From: Phocaeicola coprocola DSM 17136
GTDB taxonomy: Bacteria; Bacteroidota; Bacteroidia; Bacteroidales; Bacteroidaceae
DNA: 64,000 bases
Assembly (NCBI RefSeq): GCF_000154845.1
Contig: NZ_DS981505.1
Span: 1-64,000 of the forward strand
Direction of reading: 5' to 3'
The notes under the pieces were generated by a model. That model was not told the origin of the DNA and searched no databases. It saw only the letters and a list, made by a program, of their open reading frames with translations. This document shows positions 44,080 through 55,700 of this stretch, piece by piece; the first letter of the stretch is position 1; each line of letters begins with the position of its first letter. A program made the position numbers and the translations under genes.

Positions 44080-46803
44080 TTACATGTCACTTTTAAAGCA
44101 ATAGTTTCCAGAGCCTAATTCAATTATCCAATTATCCCCTTCACACTGTATACTATGAGCTTTTGCCATTTCTGTTTTTTCGGGATGTAGAGATAAAGGA
44201 ATATACAACGTTGCAGAACAGTTAGCAGGAATAGTAACATTCCACGAAAAACATCCTTCAGTTCGAGTCCAGTTGCTAACAATTTTACCAGATACAGACT
44301 GATAAGAAGCATTGACATAGTCCAGTCCGTCCGGGAAACATGGCTTCATCTCAATATGACGGAATCCAACAGATTCTTTTGAATTTTTTATGCCTGCAAG
44401 GTTTTCATAATACCATATCAGCAAGTCACCTAGAAGCATAACATGATTAGCCGAGTTCATATCAGGTGCTGCTGTGTCTCCATTCCATAATTCCCAAATT
44501 GTAGTAGCTCCTTTTTCAATCATATATCCCCAGCTAGGATAGTCTGTATTAGTCACAATTTTATAAGCAAGATCTTCTCGACCATGTTCTGTCAGTCCCC
44601 TCATTAAATGCTGTATTCCTACAACTCCTGTGCTGACATGCCCTTTACAATCTTTTTCAGTCTTTTCGACGACATTATTAAAAACACGTTTTTCGTAACC
44701 ATCCGGTACTAACCCATAACGAAGAGACAACAAATTTCCCGTAACTGAATTATTTCCATACTGGGCAGTTTCATAATTGAAAAAGCGTTTATTATATGCT
44801 TTCTTCAAGGCCTCAGCATGTGTCTTATAATTGTCAATATCTTCCGAATGGCCTGATATCCGAGCAAAATCAATCATTTTATACAACAATCCATAAAATG
44901 TAGTACTACCTAAAATCGCCCCATCAGTTTTTCTCATCGGATCTTGAGAGTGAATCAATTCCGGAGCTTCTGGAGGCATACACCAGTCGCCCCACTCATC
45001 ACGAACCACAAGTCCGTCTTTCATTGAGTTCTTGTAAATATACTCTACCCAGCGTTTCATTGAATCATAATGTTTTACGATAGCAGTAGCATCTCCATAA
45101 TGACGATACAGCATTTCGGCTGCTAAGATATAAACAGACGGCCATGTCACATCTCCTGCATAAATAGTCCAAAAACGAGGAGATACGGCTGAAATTACAC
45201 CATCCTCACGTTGGGATTCTTCTATATCCTGCAACCATTTGCGGTATAACAACGCATTATCAAATACAAAACTTTCCCCCCAGCAGCCGGTTGCACGATC
45301 ACCAAGCCATCCATGGCGTTCATCCCGTTGAGGACAGTCTGTCGGCATATTATGATAGTTTCCTCTAATGCCCCAATAAGCATTTTTGAAAATCTGATTG
45401 ATAATAAAATCTGAAGTTTCGAAATGTCCTGTCTGCTGCATTCTGTCATACATAACCTCACCAACAAAATCTTTGATATCAGGATCTCCTTCCACACCAT
45501 CGATTTCAACATAGCGGAAACCATGATAAACAAAAACTGGTGCCCAAGAAAAATAGCCATCAACAGAAGGAGTAAAAATATCGGTAGCTTTCGCCGAACG
45601 TAAATTAGCTACATACAATGTACTATCAGGATTAATGATTTCAGCAAAACGCATAACAACTTTTTGCCCTGCTTTTCCTTTAAAAGATGCTTTCAGTCTG
45701 CCTACCATATTCTGTCCCATATCTATCAAGACTTTTCCTGATGCCAGTCGGGTAACCGATGACGGATGAATGCGTTCCATAATGGCAACTGACGGAGATG
45801 GCTGGGCTAACAATCGTTTGCATGGAACGGACATTATATCCACGTTCCTCCATGTAGAATCATCATATCCGCTCAAGTTCCACCCGGGCAATTCTTTCTT
45901 CATATCATACTCTTCTCCATCGAACTCATTATTTGCGACAATAGGTCCTTTCGATGTAACTTTCCAGGTTTCATCCGAAGCTATGATTTTCTTGCTACCA
46001 TCAGTGTATTCTATTTCTAGTTGCGCCAATAAGCGAGGCAGACCAAATCCTTCCATTCCACTTCCTCTCACCCAAAAATATCGTCCATTACCGAGGATAA
46101 CTCCTAAGGCATTATCCCCTTCCTGCAATAAATCAGTAACATCATACGTATTATAATATACTGTTTCAGAATAAAATGTAATGGAAGGAGTAAGTAAATC
46201 TTCACTCACACTTTTCCCATTCAGAAAAGCCTGATAATATCCTAATCCACTAATATAAAGCGTTGCACGATCGATATGAAACGAAGCCTGAAAGTCTTTT
46301 CGCAAATATCTGGCAGCCAACCGTGTATGAAGTTCCGTCTGTGACTCTCCTGAATTTGACATTGCATTTTCACCAATCCATTCAGCATGCCAGTCTTCGG
46401 CATGCAACATTCCAGTAGAAAATCGTTGAATCGCACTCCAACTACTCATTCCATGATTTGTCTGCACACGAACTCTCCAATAATATTCTTCGCATGACTG
46501 CATTGGCAATCCTTCATACTCAATCTGCATTTTATCCGATTGAACCAAACCTGATTTCCAAATAAGATTATCACCACGTTTAAGGTCACGCAAATCAGCA
46601 GCTAACTGAATTTCGTACCCTATTTGTTTTACATCTTTTACATCAGATGCCAGCTGCCATGAAAAATGAGGATTTTTAAGATCTATTCCTAAAGGATTCT
46701 CCTGCATTTCAACTCGAGGGTATACCACCGATATCTTTTTGGCCATACATAAAGAACAGCCCACAAACAAGAATAAAAACAGTATTTGAAATTTCTTCTT
46801 CAC
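44080..46803 (-). CDS. GH78 alpha-L-rhamnosidase
   Basis: A 907-residue exported rhamnosidase that removes terminal alpha-L-rhamnose, as found in rhamnogalacturonans and capped arabinogalactans. The signal peptide (FLFLFVGCSLCMA) has a cysteine that could also make it a lipoprotein. The N-terminal Fn3-like domain is followed by carbohydrate-binding jelly rolls (ISGLGYYQAFLNGKSV) and the (alpha/alpha)6 barrel with DCPQRDERHGWLGD, RDEWGDWCMPPE and WELWNG, which carry the family's catalytic glutamates and binding aspartates. A terminator-like hairpin precedes it on its strand at 46864-46921. Confidence 0.93.
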   Translation of the reverse strand: MKKKFQILFLFLFVGCSLCMAKKISVVYPRVEMQENPLGIDLKNPHFSWQLASDVKDVKQIGYEIQLAADLRDLKRGDNLIWKSGLVQSDKMQIEYEGLPMQSCEEYYWRVRVQTNHGMSSWSAIQRFSTGMLHAEDWHAEWIGENAMSNSGESQTELHTRLAARYLRKDFQASFHIDRATLYISGLGYYQAFLNGKSVSEDLLTPSITFYSETVYYNTYDVTDLLQEGDNALGVILGNGRYFWVRGSGMEGFGLPRLLAQLEIEYTDGSKKIIASDETWKVTSKGPIVANNEFDGEEYDMKKELPGWNLSGYDDSTWRNVDIMSVPCKRLLAQPSPSVAIMERIHPSSVTRLASGKVLIDMGQNMVGRLKASFKGKAGQKVVMRFAEIINPDSTLYVANLRSAKATDIFTPSVDGYFSWAPVFVYHGFRYVEIDGVEGDPDIKDFVGEVMYDRMQQTGHFETSDFIINQIFKNAYWGIRGNYHNMPTDCPQRDERHGWLGDRATGCWGESFVFDNALLYRKWLQDIEESQREDGVISAVSPRFWTIYAGDVTWPSVYILAAEMLYRHYGDATAIVKHYDSMKRWVEYIYKNSMKDGLVVRDEWGDWCMPPEAPELIHSQDPMRKTDGAILGSTTFYGLLYKMIDFARISGHSEDIDNYKTHAEALKKAYNKRFFNYETAQYGNNSVTGNLLSLRYGLVPDGYEKRVFNNVVEKTEKDCKGHVSTGVVGIQHLMRGLTEHGREDLAYKIVTNTDYPSWGYMIEKGATTIWELWNGDTAAPDMNSANHVMLLGDLLIWYYENLAGIKNSKESVGFRHIEMKPCFPDGLDYVNASYQSVSGKIVSNWTRTEGCFSWNVTIPANCSATLYIPLSLHPEKTEMAKAHSIQCEGDNWIIELGSGNYCFKSDM

Positions 46804-46863
46804 AAATATTATCGAATATCAAGATTAACAATATATTATAATGAAAAAAGTATTTTTCAAACA

Positions 46864-46921
46864 ATAAAGTCTGTATAAACTCCATGATAAGTTATCAAAA
46901 CAGAATTTATACAGACTTTTT
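46864..46921 (-). terminator. Terminator between the DUF4965-type gene and GH78
   Basis: Arms of 14 bases, AAAGTCTGTATAAA (46866-46879) and TTTATACAGACTTT (46906-46919). T-rich tracts follow on both strands, so it may work in either direction. Confidence 0.75.
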
Positions 46922-46939
46922 TAAGAATAACAGATGAGA

Positions 46940-49444
46940 TTATTTTACCAACATTTTATCCATCAGGACTTTCATCCAGTATCCACCTATTACAGAACGA
47001 GCACGGAATCCTACCCATTCTCCGCTATCTGTATGATGCCAGTCACTGATAGGAACACGAGAAGGAGTTTCATTGATATATTTATACAAAGGATCTACAA
47101 ACTTCTGGAAAGTTTCCATATCAGAAGCCATTGCAGCAGTCCACATAATCCAGTCGGACTTAGTATATTCCTTACGGCTATCCAAAGGCAGACCAAAAGC
47201 ATTTTGTTTTGTCAGATAATAGTTGATTTCCTTATCGATAACACCTGGGAAAATATTCAATCCCCACATTTTATCCCAAACCATATTATATTTCTGACTC
47301 CAAGTATTAGCACGGTCGAAAGCTAAACGGTAATGATCGTTTTCTCCTGCCATTTCCATCCATTTCTGAGCCATCTTCTTTGCTTTTTCTGCATACTCGT
47401 CTGCCACATTGTTCAGGCCCAGCATCTTAGCCATTTCACTATATCCGGCAACTCCCATAATAGCTTTTACAGAAAGATTGGCATTATGTGCCCAATGTCC
47501 TGCAAAGTCATCTGTACAAAGCTGGTTTTCCGGATCCTGACCATATTCAACCAAATAATCAGTCCAGATAGTAAGTAAATCCCAGTACTTTTTAGCATAA
47601 TTTGCGTTACCTTCAGCTTTAGCTATAGCAGCAGCCAGAATAACCATATTACCACCTTCTTCTATCGGCATATCACCTCCGTAAACCTGACCATTAGCAA
47701 TAGGATAAGTTCCTAAATCATGAGCAGGGAAAGGTTTATTCCATCTGCCAGTTGCACTATATTCGAAAATACTTGTCATCATTGCTTTTTGCAAATCAGG
47801 ATTATAAGCAAGGAACAAAGGAGCAGAAGGATATGTTAAATCTACAGTATTAATACATCCATTACTGTTGTTTTCTTTAGAGAAGAACATTAAATTACCT
47901 TCTTTGTCGGTAAACAATTTATGAGCAGCCATTACCTGACGATATGAAGCAGCACAAATTTCAGCATATTTTTTACCTCCAGCTTTCTCTGCATCTTTCA
48001 TGATCATAGCATCAAAATCACGGCAACGTTCCATTACATTCTGATAATTTTGTTTTGCACGTTCAAACGCATCAAAAATAGAAACCTTGCCATCATGTTT
48101 CCAATATGCCATACGACGTTCATACATGTATTCGATTGAATATACGTCATCGTATCCGATCATCATGAAGCCACTCTTTCCTGTAGATGAAACATTTCCC
48201 AGATCTTCAGAATAAGCCATAGCCGGCATTTCATCGGCATTACGCGTAACTACCTCATTTTGTCCAGGCATCAATTCACCTTTACTTGCAAAAACAGCCT
48301 TCATGTCGACATAGTCGCCCAAACTCACAGAAGTATTGGCACCATTATTACCTGCCAAATAAGCATATCCCCAGTCTATGCAAATCAAATCGCCTTTACG
48401 ACCTGTAATAGGCTGATCGATACTACCAGCCTGCACATAACTGATTCCGTTTTTCTTAATAACTTGTGCTCTGGTTGGCTGAGTCATCTCATTAATAGTA
48501 AGCTGTGGAGTTGTCTCAATATAAACTTGAACATCATGATTTTTCTTATCAGTAGATGTGGCTTGATAAGAGATATAGTTGATAGGAGTAGAAATCAAAT
48601 CAAGATCATCAATCAACATAGGAGCAGTAAATACAACATCCAGCTCTACCGGTCCACATGTAAAAGTATAATAAGTCTGAGTTGGCAATACGTCTACCGA
48701 CTTTTGTATAGCGATATTTTCAAATCCGGCTGTTTCTTTATTAGTTGTATATAATCCAAAATCGACATACGCTCCTCCGGTTGTATTATGGCAATGTGCA
48801 GCGATGACATTCTTTCCTTCGCGCATTTTAGCACGTACCTTGTCTGATAATTCCAAAACAACATTATTCTTCCATGAATAATCGGTAGCAACCAGTTTTT
48901 CTCCATTGAGATACAATTCAAAGACATCATCGTGTGAGTATTTAAGATAAATAGGAGTATCTGCCGGAACATCATTCAAATTAAACTCACGACGTACCCA
49001 AATATCTTTCGTATTCCAGCTCGTTCGTACAACAGGCATGTCATTTGTACCGAAAGCTCCCTTTCCTTTTTTCCAGCCTTCGGCATTATAATTCACAGCT
49101 GTCCATTCACCTTGAGGTGCATCAAAAGTATAATTACCTTCCCATTCTTCACTTCCGGCCATAGGCAATAAAGATTCAAGTGCCTGTTTTCCCATGAAAC
49201 GATACACTTTTCCATCTACACGCACAGCACCAATAAGTGATTTTTCATCATTAGTCCAATGTCTGGTTGTACCTTCATTTAACTTATCATAAGGCGACCA
49301 AATAGAAAGATAAGGATCAGAAGTTATTAAAGGCACAGAAGGAAGTCTTAAATCTGTTTTTTGTACAGGAGTAAATAAATCTGTTGCCTGAAGCTGGGCA
49401 AACAGCCCCATAGCGAACAAGGTTGTAGCTGTAAGTTTCTTCAT
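46940..49444 (-). CDS. DUF4965/DUF4964 family protein (annotated as glutaminase family)
   Basis: An 834-residue exported protein of the DUF4964-DUF4965-DUF1793 architecture, often labelled glutaminase because of a fungal relative (GtaA). N-terminal PLITSDPYLSIWSPYD is the DUF4964 signature, and the (alpha/alpha) barrel half carries FFSKENNSNGCINTVDLTYP, YPIANGQVYGGDMPIEEGGN and AGHWAHNANLSVKA. Between about residues 100 and 235 is a galactose-binding-like beta domain (IWVRREFNLNDVP, YLKYSHDDVFELYLNG). In glycan-use loci these proteins look like (alpha/alpha)6 glycosidases of unassigned function rather than amidases; that is my inference. It has its own candidate promoter. Confidence 0.8.
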   Translation of the reverse strand: MKKLTATTLFAMGLFAQLQATDLFTPVQKTDLRLPSVPLITSDPYLSIWSPYDKLNEGTTRHWTNDEKSLIGAVRVDGKVYRFMGKQALESLLPMAGSEEWEGNYTFDAPQGEWTAVNYNAEGWKKGKGAFGTNDMPVVRTSWNTKDIWVRREFNLNDVPADTPIYLKYSHDDVFELYLNGEKLVATDYSWKNNVVLELSDKVRAKMREGKNVIAAHCHNTTGGAYVDFGLYTTNKETAGFENIAIQKSVDVLPTQTYYTFTCGPVELDVVFTAPMLIDDLDLISTPINYISYQATSTDKKNHDVQVYIETTPQLTINEMTQPTRAQVIKKNGISYVQAGSIDQPITGRKGDLICIDWGYAYLAGNNGANTSVSLGDYVDMKAVFASKGELMPGQNEVVTRNADEMPAMAYSEDLGNVSSTGKSGFMMIGYDDVYSIEYMYERRMAYWKHDGKVSIFDAFERAKQNYQNVMERCRDFDAMIMKDAEKAGGKKYAEICAASYRQVMAAHKLFTDKEGNLMFFSKENNSNGCINTVDLTYPSAPLFLAYNPDLQKAMMTSIFEYSATGRWNKPFPAHDLGTYPIANGQVYGGDMPIEEGGNMVILAAAIAKAEGNANYAKKYWDLLTIWTDYLVEYGQDPENQLCTDDFAGHWAHNANLSVKAIMGVAGYSEMAKMLGLNNVADEYAEKAKKMAQKWMEMAGENDHYRLAFDRANTWSQKYNMVWDKMWGLNIFPGVIDKEINYYLTKQNAFGLPLDSRKEYTKSDWIMWTAAMASDMETFQKFVDPLYKYINETPSRVPISDWHHTDSGEWVGFRARSVIGGYWMKVLMDKMLVK

Positions 49445-49557
49445 TGTTTTTACTTATTTTGGTATTAAATTAATTAATGTTCTTGTTTCTAAAAAAACAA
49501 CCGATTGAATCCACAACCGATTCAAAGTCATTTTGTAAATCTTTCAATCCTATGATG

Positions 49558-49565
49558 CAAAAGTA
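49558..49565 (-). promoter_or_regulatory. Candidate -7 element of the DUF4965-type gene
   Basis: On the minus strand TACTTTTG matches TAnnTTTG, about 110 bases upstream of the start codon. No clear -33 box was found. Confidence 0.35.
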
Positions 49566-49576
49566 TGCCGTAATGA

Positions 49577-49643
49577 TAAAAAATAGCGGAAATAATTGTT
49601 CAAAAAATAGAATTTACAGTTCAAAACAATTAAATCCGCTATT
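49577..49643 (-). terminator. Terminator of the SusCD operon
   Basis: Long imperfect arms (AATAGCGGA plus AATTGTT, and their complements) bracket a loop, and the minus strand runs into six Ts. It lies just downstream of the DUF4361 gene, the last gene of the SusCD transcript. Confidence 0.85.
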
Positions 49644-49676
49644 AAAAAAATTATTTATATGATGATAATGAAAACT

Positions 49677-50672
49677 TTACCATTCAATAGCTTGATCCTC
49701 ATCAGGAATCTGAGTATTAATCTTACGTTCAAGAGTCATTGTTCCTTTTACATGATATGGGATTTCTCTACCCTCAACAGATGTATAATCGACAAATGTA
49801 TATTCAATATTAAATATTACATATCTGTGTTTCAAATAAGGAAGTTCTTCATCCATAATCTCTGCAATGGTATATGCTGCCTGGTCTTTCTTTAACTGCT
49901 CTAATTTCAGGTTTTCATTTTTAGTAGACAGTTCAACCATTTTTGTTTCAGGATTAAAGTAAAAGTTTACCTTATAATCTTCACGATTTATCAAGTCCTC
50001 TTCCATGGCACCGGCATAAAAGAAAATAGTATTTTCATCTACCACCTGTCCTGTTCGGGTATTTCTCACAATCGGATTGGCTTGATCGTAACTACCATCT
50101 TCATTCGAAATAAATGTTTGCAAAGTAGTTGTACTATATGTACCAGAATAATCGTTAAACGGCTTAATGTTCAACAAAGCCTTGGCATAATTCTTACGAG
50201 GATGACCAAGATATGTTCCCGGCTCATCTACAACGGTCAGAGGCAAGACCCAGCTTCTAACCATATTAATTCCCATAAGGTCAAAATCAATAGGCAATGT
50301 GATAACAGAAACTCCCTGCGGTACATTTACTGTACCAGGGAAATTATAATGCTCAGGTGTAAGCTGTAAGAAATATAAATCTTCACGGCCAAAACGTTCA
50401 TTATTCAAGATTCCCAACGTATCATTATCTACTTCGACCTTCACATTCAAATCTTTCTCATTAAAGGTTGAACCACTTATGATAACCGGAAGCTGATAGG
50501 TAACCTTTCCATCTTTCTTATAGCGAATATAAATATCAGTTACGCCATTAGAACCAATGGGGGCCTTAAACGATACATACTGCTCGTACTGTTCATCTTC
50601 CCATTCATTATTGCAGGAAACCCAACAAAATGAAACAAGCAATAGAATAATATAAGAATATATCTTTTTCAT
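49677..50672 (-). CDS. SusE-position surface lipoprotein (DUF4361-like)
   Basis: A 331-residue lipoprotein (lipobox CWVSC, Cys near residue 20) immediately after susD. It has an N-terminal DUF1735/DUF4973-like beta domain (YVSFKAPIGSNGVTDIYIRY) and a C-terminal domain of DUF4361 type (NDYSGTYSTTTL, and KHRYVIFNIEYTFVDYT). Proteins in this position are usually surface glycan-binding proteins that hand substrate to the SusCD transporter. The specific ligand cannot be read from sequence. 21 bases separate it from susD. Confidence 0.82.
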   Translation of the reverse strand: MKKIYSYIILLLVSFCWVSCNNEWEDEQYEQYVSFKAPIGSNGVTDIYIRYKKDGKVTYQLPVIISGSTFNEKDLNVKVEVDNDTLGILNNERFGREDLYFLQLTPEHYNFPGTVNVPQGVSVITLPIDFDLMGINMVRSWVLPLTVVDEPGTYLGHPRKNYAKALLNIKPFNDYSGTYSTTTLQTFISNEDGSYDQANPIVRNTRTGQVVDENTIFFYAGAMEEDLINREDYKVNFYFNPETKMVELSTKNENLKLEQLKKDQAAYTIAEIMDEELPYLKHRYVIFNIEYTFVDYTSVEGREIPYHVKGTMTLERKINTQIPDEDQAIEW

Positions 50673-50693
50673 TATTTTTCTGTTTATAGTTAA

Positions 50694-52739
50694 TTAATCA
50701 TTATATGTCCATCCTGGATTCTGAGTCAATAAACGGTTACGTTTTAATTCACTATGACTAATAGGCCAGAAATACATTTTCCGTGAAAAGTTAGTAGGCA
50801 ACGAAGGTACCACTACCGGAATATGGAACAAATCTTTATACTGCCCTGTCATCAACGTATTGCAGCCATAAATAGGTTGAGATTCTTCTTTTTCTGCATC
50901 TTTCCATCGGCGCAAATCATAATATCTATGTCCTTCTCCCATCAGCTCAATCATACGTTCCCGTTTAATTTTTTCCCGGAACAAATCTTTACTTGCATAT
51001 TCGGCAGCTGTATAGTCCGGAATACCAGCACGGCAACGGATAGGACGAATACCTTTTTTCATTTCATTTATATCACGCTTTATGGTATAAGTCTTGCTTC
51101 CATCCCATGACTCTATATTATGTGACCCATCAAGCTCATTTAAAGCCTCAGCATAAATCAATAATATTTCAGCATAGCGAATAGCAGGTTCTGCTTTTCG
51201 ACGTATTCTACCCATATCTCTATTTTCATTAGTGTCATAAGGGTGTACAAACTTTTTAACGCCAATACCGGTACGCAACCAGAAAGCATTATTATTGTTA
51301 TATCCATTACCCATACCACGATAATAAAATACCTGCTGATTTCTGTTTGCATCATTCGATTCGTTCAGCAAGAACCAGGTTGATCCATTATAAGCGACTG
51401 AAGCATAGAATCGTGGTTCACGCTGCACATATTGTAAAGAAACGCCAATACGATGTTCACCCAATTCCGGATAGTTTTCCTGATTTGTTTCATCAACAAA
51501 TCCCGTTTCACGTACAGTACCATTAGCACCTCCTATTTCAAGGTCTTTTCCAGGACAATCCGAACCGTCATTCATGTAATAAGCATCACACATTTTTTGA
51601 GTCAAACCATGCGTATTCCAACCAGTCGCACTAGTTGGCAATTGGTGTACTACCATTATATCAACTCCTTCTGAAGACTGGTTCTGACCACGTGTAAAAA
51701 TCAACTCATAATTATCAGAAGCACTTACTTCTCCGTCAAACAATGAGCGATAAGATTCAAACGGATCAATATCCTGCCATCCATCAGGCCAAGTATGCTC
51801 AGAAAAATCTCCGTCCTTATACGGTTCAATCGTCACAGGATATCCAACAGAACCAGAAGTACGTCTTCCCAAGTGATAAAGGTCATATCTTCTCCCGTTA
51901 GCCTGATTTCCAGGCAATTCCATCACATCAAGAGCAGCAGCTGCAGCTCTTGCCCATTTAGTTTCATCATACTCCTGTGCAATCAGATGTTTTCCATCGA
52001 AATTTACCATATCACTGAATTTTTCAGTATCACTCGGATGAGGATTATTAATAGGGCTCGCAGCATACAGCAATACTTTAGCACGTGCAGCCAGAGCTGC
52101 TCCTCGAGTAGGACGAGCGATTGCTAAAGGACCTCTCTCCAATGGTAAGTCTTTTGCTGCAATCTGCATTTCTGATGCAATAAAATTAGCCACTTCATCA
52201 TAGCTGGAGCGTGCTACAGCCAAATCTTCATACTCTTGTGTAAAATCCATACCCTCATCAGGCATAATAGGTATAGGTCCATATTTACGCAACAACAGCC
52301 AATAATAATAGGCACGTACAAAACGAGCCTGTGCCTTATAGTCAGCACGTTCTTCTTCTGTAAATTTTGTATTACGATCTATATTATGTATAAAAACTGA
52401 AGCTTGGTAGATACCGGTATAGCATTCTCCCCATGGACCTTGTTCCCATCCTTCATCATACTCACCATTCTTCCATTTTTTATATTTATCATCACGGTCA
52501 CCAAAATACATATCGTCTGCAAAGCAATACATCGTAAAACCCTTACTTGATACATCCGCATTGACACCTATAAGATGTGAGTAAGCATCAGATAACCATC
52601 TTTCCGAATAATCACGGTCGGCAAACACTTTTTCAATAGTCATACGATCTCCAAAGTACCGGTCTGCATCCAGTTTATCTTCGCAAGAAGACATTGAGAG
52701 CAAAAAAAGTGCAGAATATAATAGATATTTATTTTTCAT
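50694..52739 (-). CDS. SusD/RagB-family outer-membrane lipoprotein
   Basis: A 681-residue SusD homologue, the lid lipoprotein that binds oligosaccharide over the SusC channel. Lipobox SMSSC (Cys near residue 19), TPR-type helices (FVRAYYYWLLLRKYGPIPI, and RGAALAARAKVLLYAASPIN), and the conserved C-terminus with AEILLIYAEALNEL, FREKIKRERMIELMGEGHRY and YYDLRRWKDAEK. It lies 9 bases after susC and is translated with it. Longer than average because of loops around residues 330-480. Confidence 0.95.
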   Translation of the reverse strand: MKNKYLLYSALFLLSMSSCEDKLDADRYFGDRMTIEKVFADRDYSERWLSDAYSHLIGVNADVSSKGFTMYCFADDMYFGDRDDKYKKWKNGEYDEGWEQGPWGECYTGIYQASVFIHNIDRNTKFTEEERADYKAQARFVRAYYYWLLLRKYGPIPIMPDEGMDFTQEYEDLAVARSSYDEVANFIASEMQIAAKDLPLERGPLAIARPTRGAALAARAKVLLYAASPINNPHPSDTEKFSDMVNFDGKHLIAQEYDETKWARAAAAALDVMELPGNQANGRRYDLYHLGRRTSGSVGYPVTIEPYKDGDFSEHTWPDGWQDIDPFESYRSLFDGEVSASDNYELIFTRGQNQSSEGVDIMVVHQLPTSATGWNTHGLTQKMCDAYYMNDGSDCPGKDLEIGGANGTVRETGFVDETNQENYPELGEHRIGVSLQYVQREPRFYASVAYNGSTWFLLNESNDANRNQQVFYYRGMGNGYNNNNAFWLRTGIGVKKFVHPYDTNENRDMGRIRRKAEPAIRYAEILLIYAEALNELDGSHNIESWDGSKTYTIKRDINEMKKGIRPIRCRAGIPDYTAAEYASKDLFREKIKRERMIELMGEGHRYYDLRRWKDAEKEESQPIYGCNTLMTGQYKDLFHIPVVVPSLPTNFSRKMYFWPISHSELKRNRLLTQNPGWTYND

Positions 52740-52748
52740 AAGACAAGA

Positions 52749-55700
52749 TTAAATATTAACAGTTAAACCAAATGTTAAGCTTCTAGACAATGGATATTCT
52801 GTACCTGTTGAGCTATGCAATTCCGGATCCCAAAGTTTAAACTTAGAGAATGTCAGAATATTGCTTCCACGGAAGAATACACGTATATTATTGAACATGA
52901 TTTTATTTACAATCTGCTTGGGAAGTGTATAACCAAACTCCAATGTCTTCAAACGCAAATATGAACCGTCACGCAACCAGAATGTAGAAGCACGGTAGTT
53001 ATTACTGTTTCCTCCAAATGACAAACGAGGATATTCTGCATTCGGGTTTTCTGTTGCAGGATTACCTGATATGTCAGCAGAAATCCAGCGGTCAGATTCG
53101 GCCACATCCTTCAGCACATTACCCCATTCACCCGAACTGAATGCATAGACAGTAGGACCACCAATAAAGAATGAACTCTTTCCTGCACCCTGGAAGTGAA
53201 CGTTCAAGTCAAATCCTTTCCATGTACCAGAAATACCAAAACCATAAATCATATTCGGTCTGGTAGTAGCTCCAATAGCTACACGGTCGCCATCATTTAC
53301 TACACCATCACCATTTACATCCTTATATTTAATATCTCCCGGCTGTACTGTTCCAAATTCCTGTTTCGGGCTATTACGAATATCATCATAATCCTTGAAA
53401 AGTCCCAAAGCAATCAATCCTTTAGCCTGATCTACTCGATAACCTTCTTCCATCTGGTATGGATATACATTGTTTTCTTCATCTTTTTCCAGAACGGTAT
53501 TCTTGCTATATGTGATATTACCTCGTACAGTTATATCAACTTTTCCTATTTTCTGGCGATAAGCAAAATTACCATCAAAACCTTCAGACAATACGCTACC
53601 AACATTTGCTCTTGGAGTGATACCCGAAAGACCAATAATAGCAGGCAGATATTTACGTTCCATCCAGATTCCATCTCGCTGTTCATGGAAATAATCGACT
53701 GTTGCAGTAAACTTATCATTGAAAAGTGAAAGGTCTACACCCACATCATGTTTGGTAGCAACTTCCCAAGTAGCTCCTACAGAAGCTACACCTGTATATT
53801 TCAATCCGACATATTTACGATCGTAGGAGTAATCTCCCCATTGATAACTTCCTCCATCACCAATTGTGTAAAGATACGGGAAGCGATTTTGAGTACCTCC
53901 AAAATTATCATTACCTACTTTACCCCAAGAGTAACGTAACTTAAACATATTACACCAAGGAGCTATTTTTTTAATCCATGGTTCTTCTGCCACATTCCAA
54001 GCTACAGAAAAAGCTGGGAAGAAACCGAATCTATGACCATCGGCAAAGTTTTCAGATCCATTGTATCCAAAATTGAAATCAGCAAAATAACGGAACTTCC
54101 AGTTATAACTGAAACGTCCAGCCAATCCCATATGACGTCTGGCTATACCATTCTTAATATCATCACCAATATTTACTGTAGCTACCTGAGTATCATAATT
54201 AAACTTAACCAATCCACCAATGTGATGCTCATTAAAGGCACGATCGTAATGTAACTCAGCTTCGAATACTTCTTTACGATTACCCTCAGAAGAACTGCTC
54301 TGTGTCATCAGCTGTTCATCCGAAACCTGAGTAAAGACTAAATTTCCATACTCATCACGCTGACGCTGTGCCTTCCACTGTTTAGGCCATTTAATACGGT
54401 CAATATTCGTTTTATTCCATGTATCAAAACCAAAACGTCCAACGAATCTCAATCCTTTAGTGATAAAATCCAACTTCTGCTCCAGCGTGATATTAGTCTG
54501 AACTGTATTTTCCCAATGTTCTTTATAACCAGTCTGAGTAGCCAGCACCCATGGGTTAGTCTGTTCTCCCGTTCCATAAGCCGGTACATAACCGTTTGAA
54601 TACATAACAGGAATACTGATAGGATTCTGATACATCAAAGATTTCCAGATATCTTTTGACAGTCCCGGTTCATTCCATTTTCTTAATGATCCAGACACAC
54701 CAACTTTCAACAATGTTGTCTTAGTAATATCAATATCAGTGTTCAATCGATAATTCCATGTTCCTGCATTTGTATTAGTGTTATAGTCCTTCCGGAGAGC
54801 TTCATCCGTATTATACATACCATTTTCCTGCAAATAGCTGACAGACACGAAATATCTAGCAGTAGATCCACCACCGTTCAGATTCAAGTTCGCACGATAT
54901 TGCATAGCTCCGTCACGCAGCAGCATACCCATCCAGTCAACATTCGGATAAAGATCCGGGTCCAGTCCTCTGCGTAAAATTTCCAATTCTCCAGGAGAGT
55001 AAATAGGTTCCTGGTTACGAGTAATACGTGCTTCATTCATCATATTTGCATAGGTAATACCATCTGCAAATTCAGGTGTAATAGTACGGGTATTATAAGA
55101 AGTTTCCACCTTCGCATCAATATTGATTTTACCAGCACCACCATGTTTAGTCGTAATCAATACAACACCATTTGCACCTCGTGAACCATAAATAGCTGTT
55201 GCAGAGGCATCCTTCAATACAGAGAAAGATTCAATATCTTCAATATTTACATCATCCAAATCACGCTCAAATCCATCAACCAATACCAAAGCAGACGTAT
55301 TTGCACCAAATGTAGAGATACCACGTATCCAGAACTCAGAAGTATTTTGTCCCGGCTGACCAGAAGTCTGCATAGCCATAATACCAGGAACATTACCTGC
55401 CAAGGCGTTTGACAAGTTTCCACCCGGAGCTGTTTGAAGTTCCTTTACTCCGACAGTTGTAATAGCACCGGTAACACTGATTTTTTTCTGTGCACCAGTA
55501 CCTGTAATAACGACTTCATCGATAACATTATTCGAAGATTCCTTCATCTGGACATTTACCACTTTCATGTTTTCCTTAATCAATACCTTATAAGTATCAA
55601 ATCCAATATATGAAAACAACAAAGTGCTATATGCATCTATTTCAATCCGATAACGACCATCAATATCGGTAATTGTACCCAGTCCGGGAGCATCTTTTAC

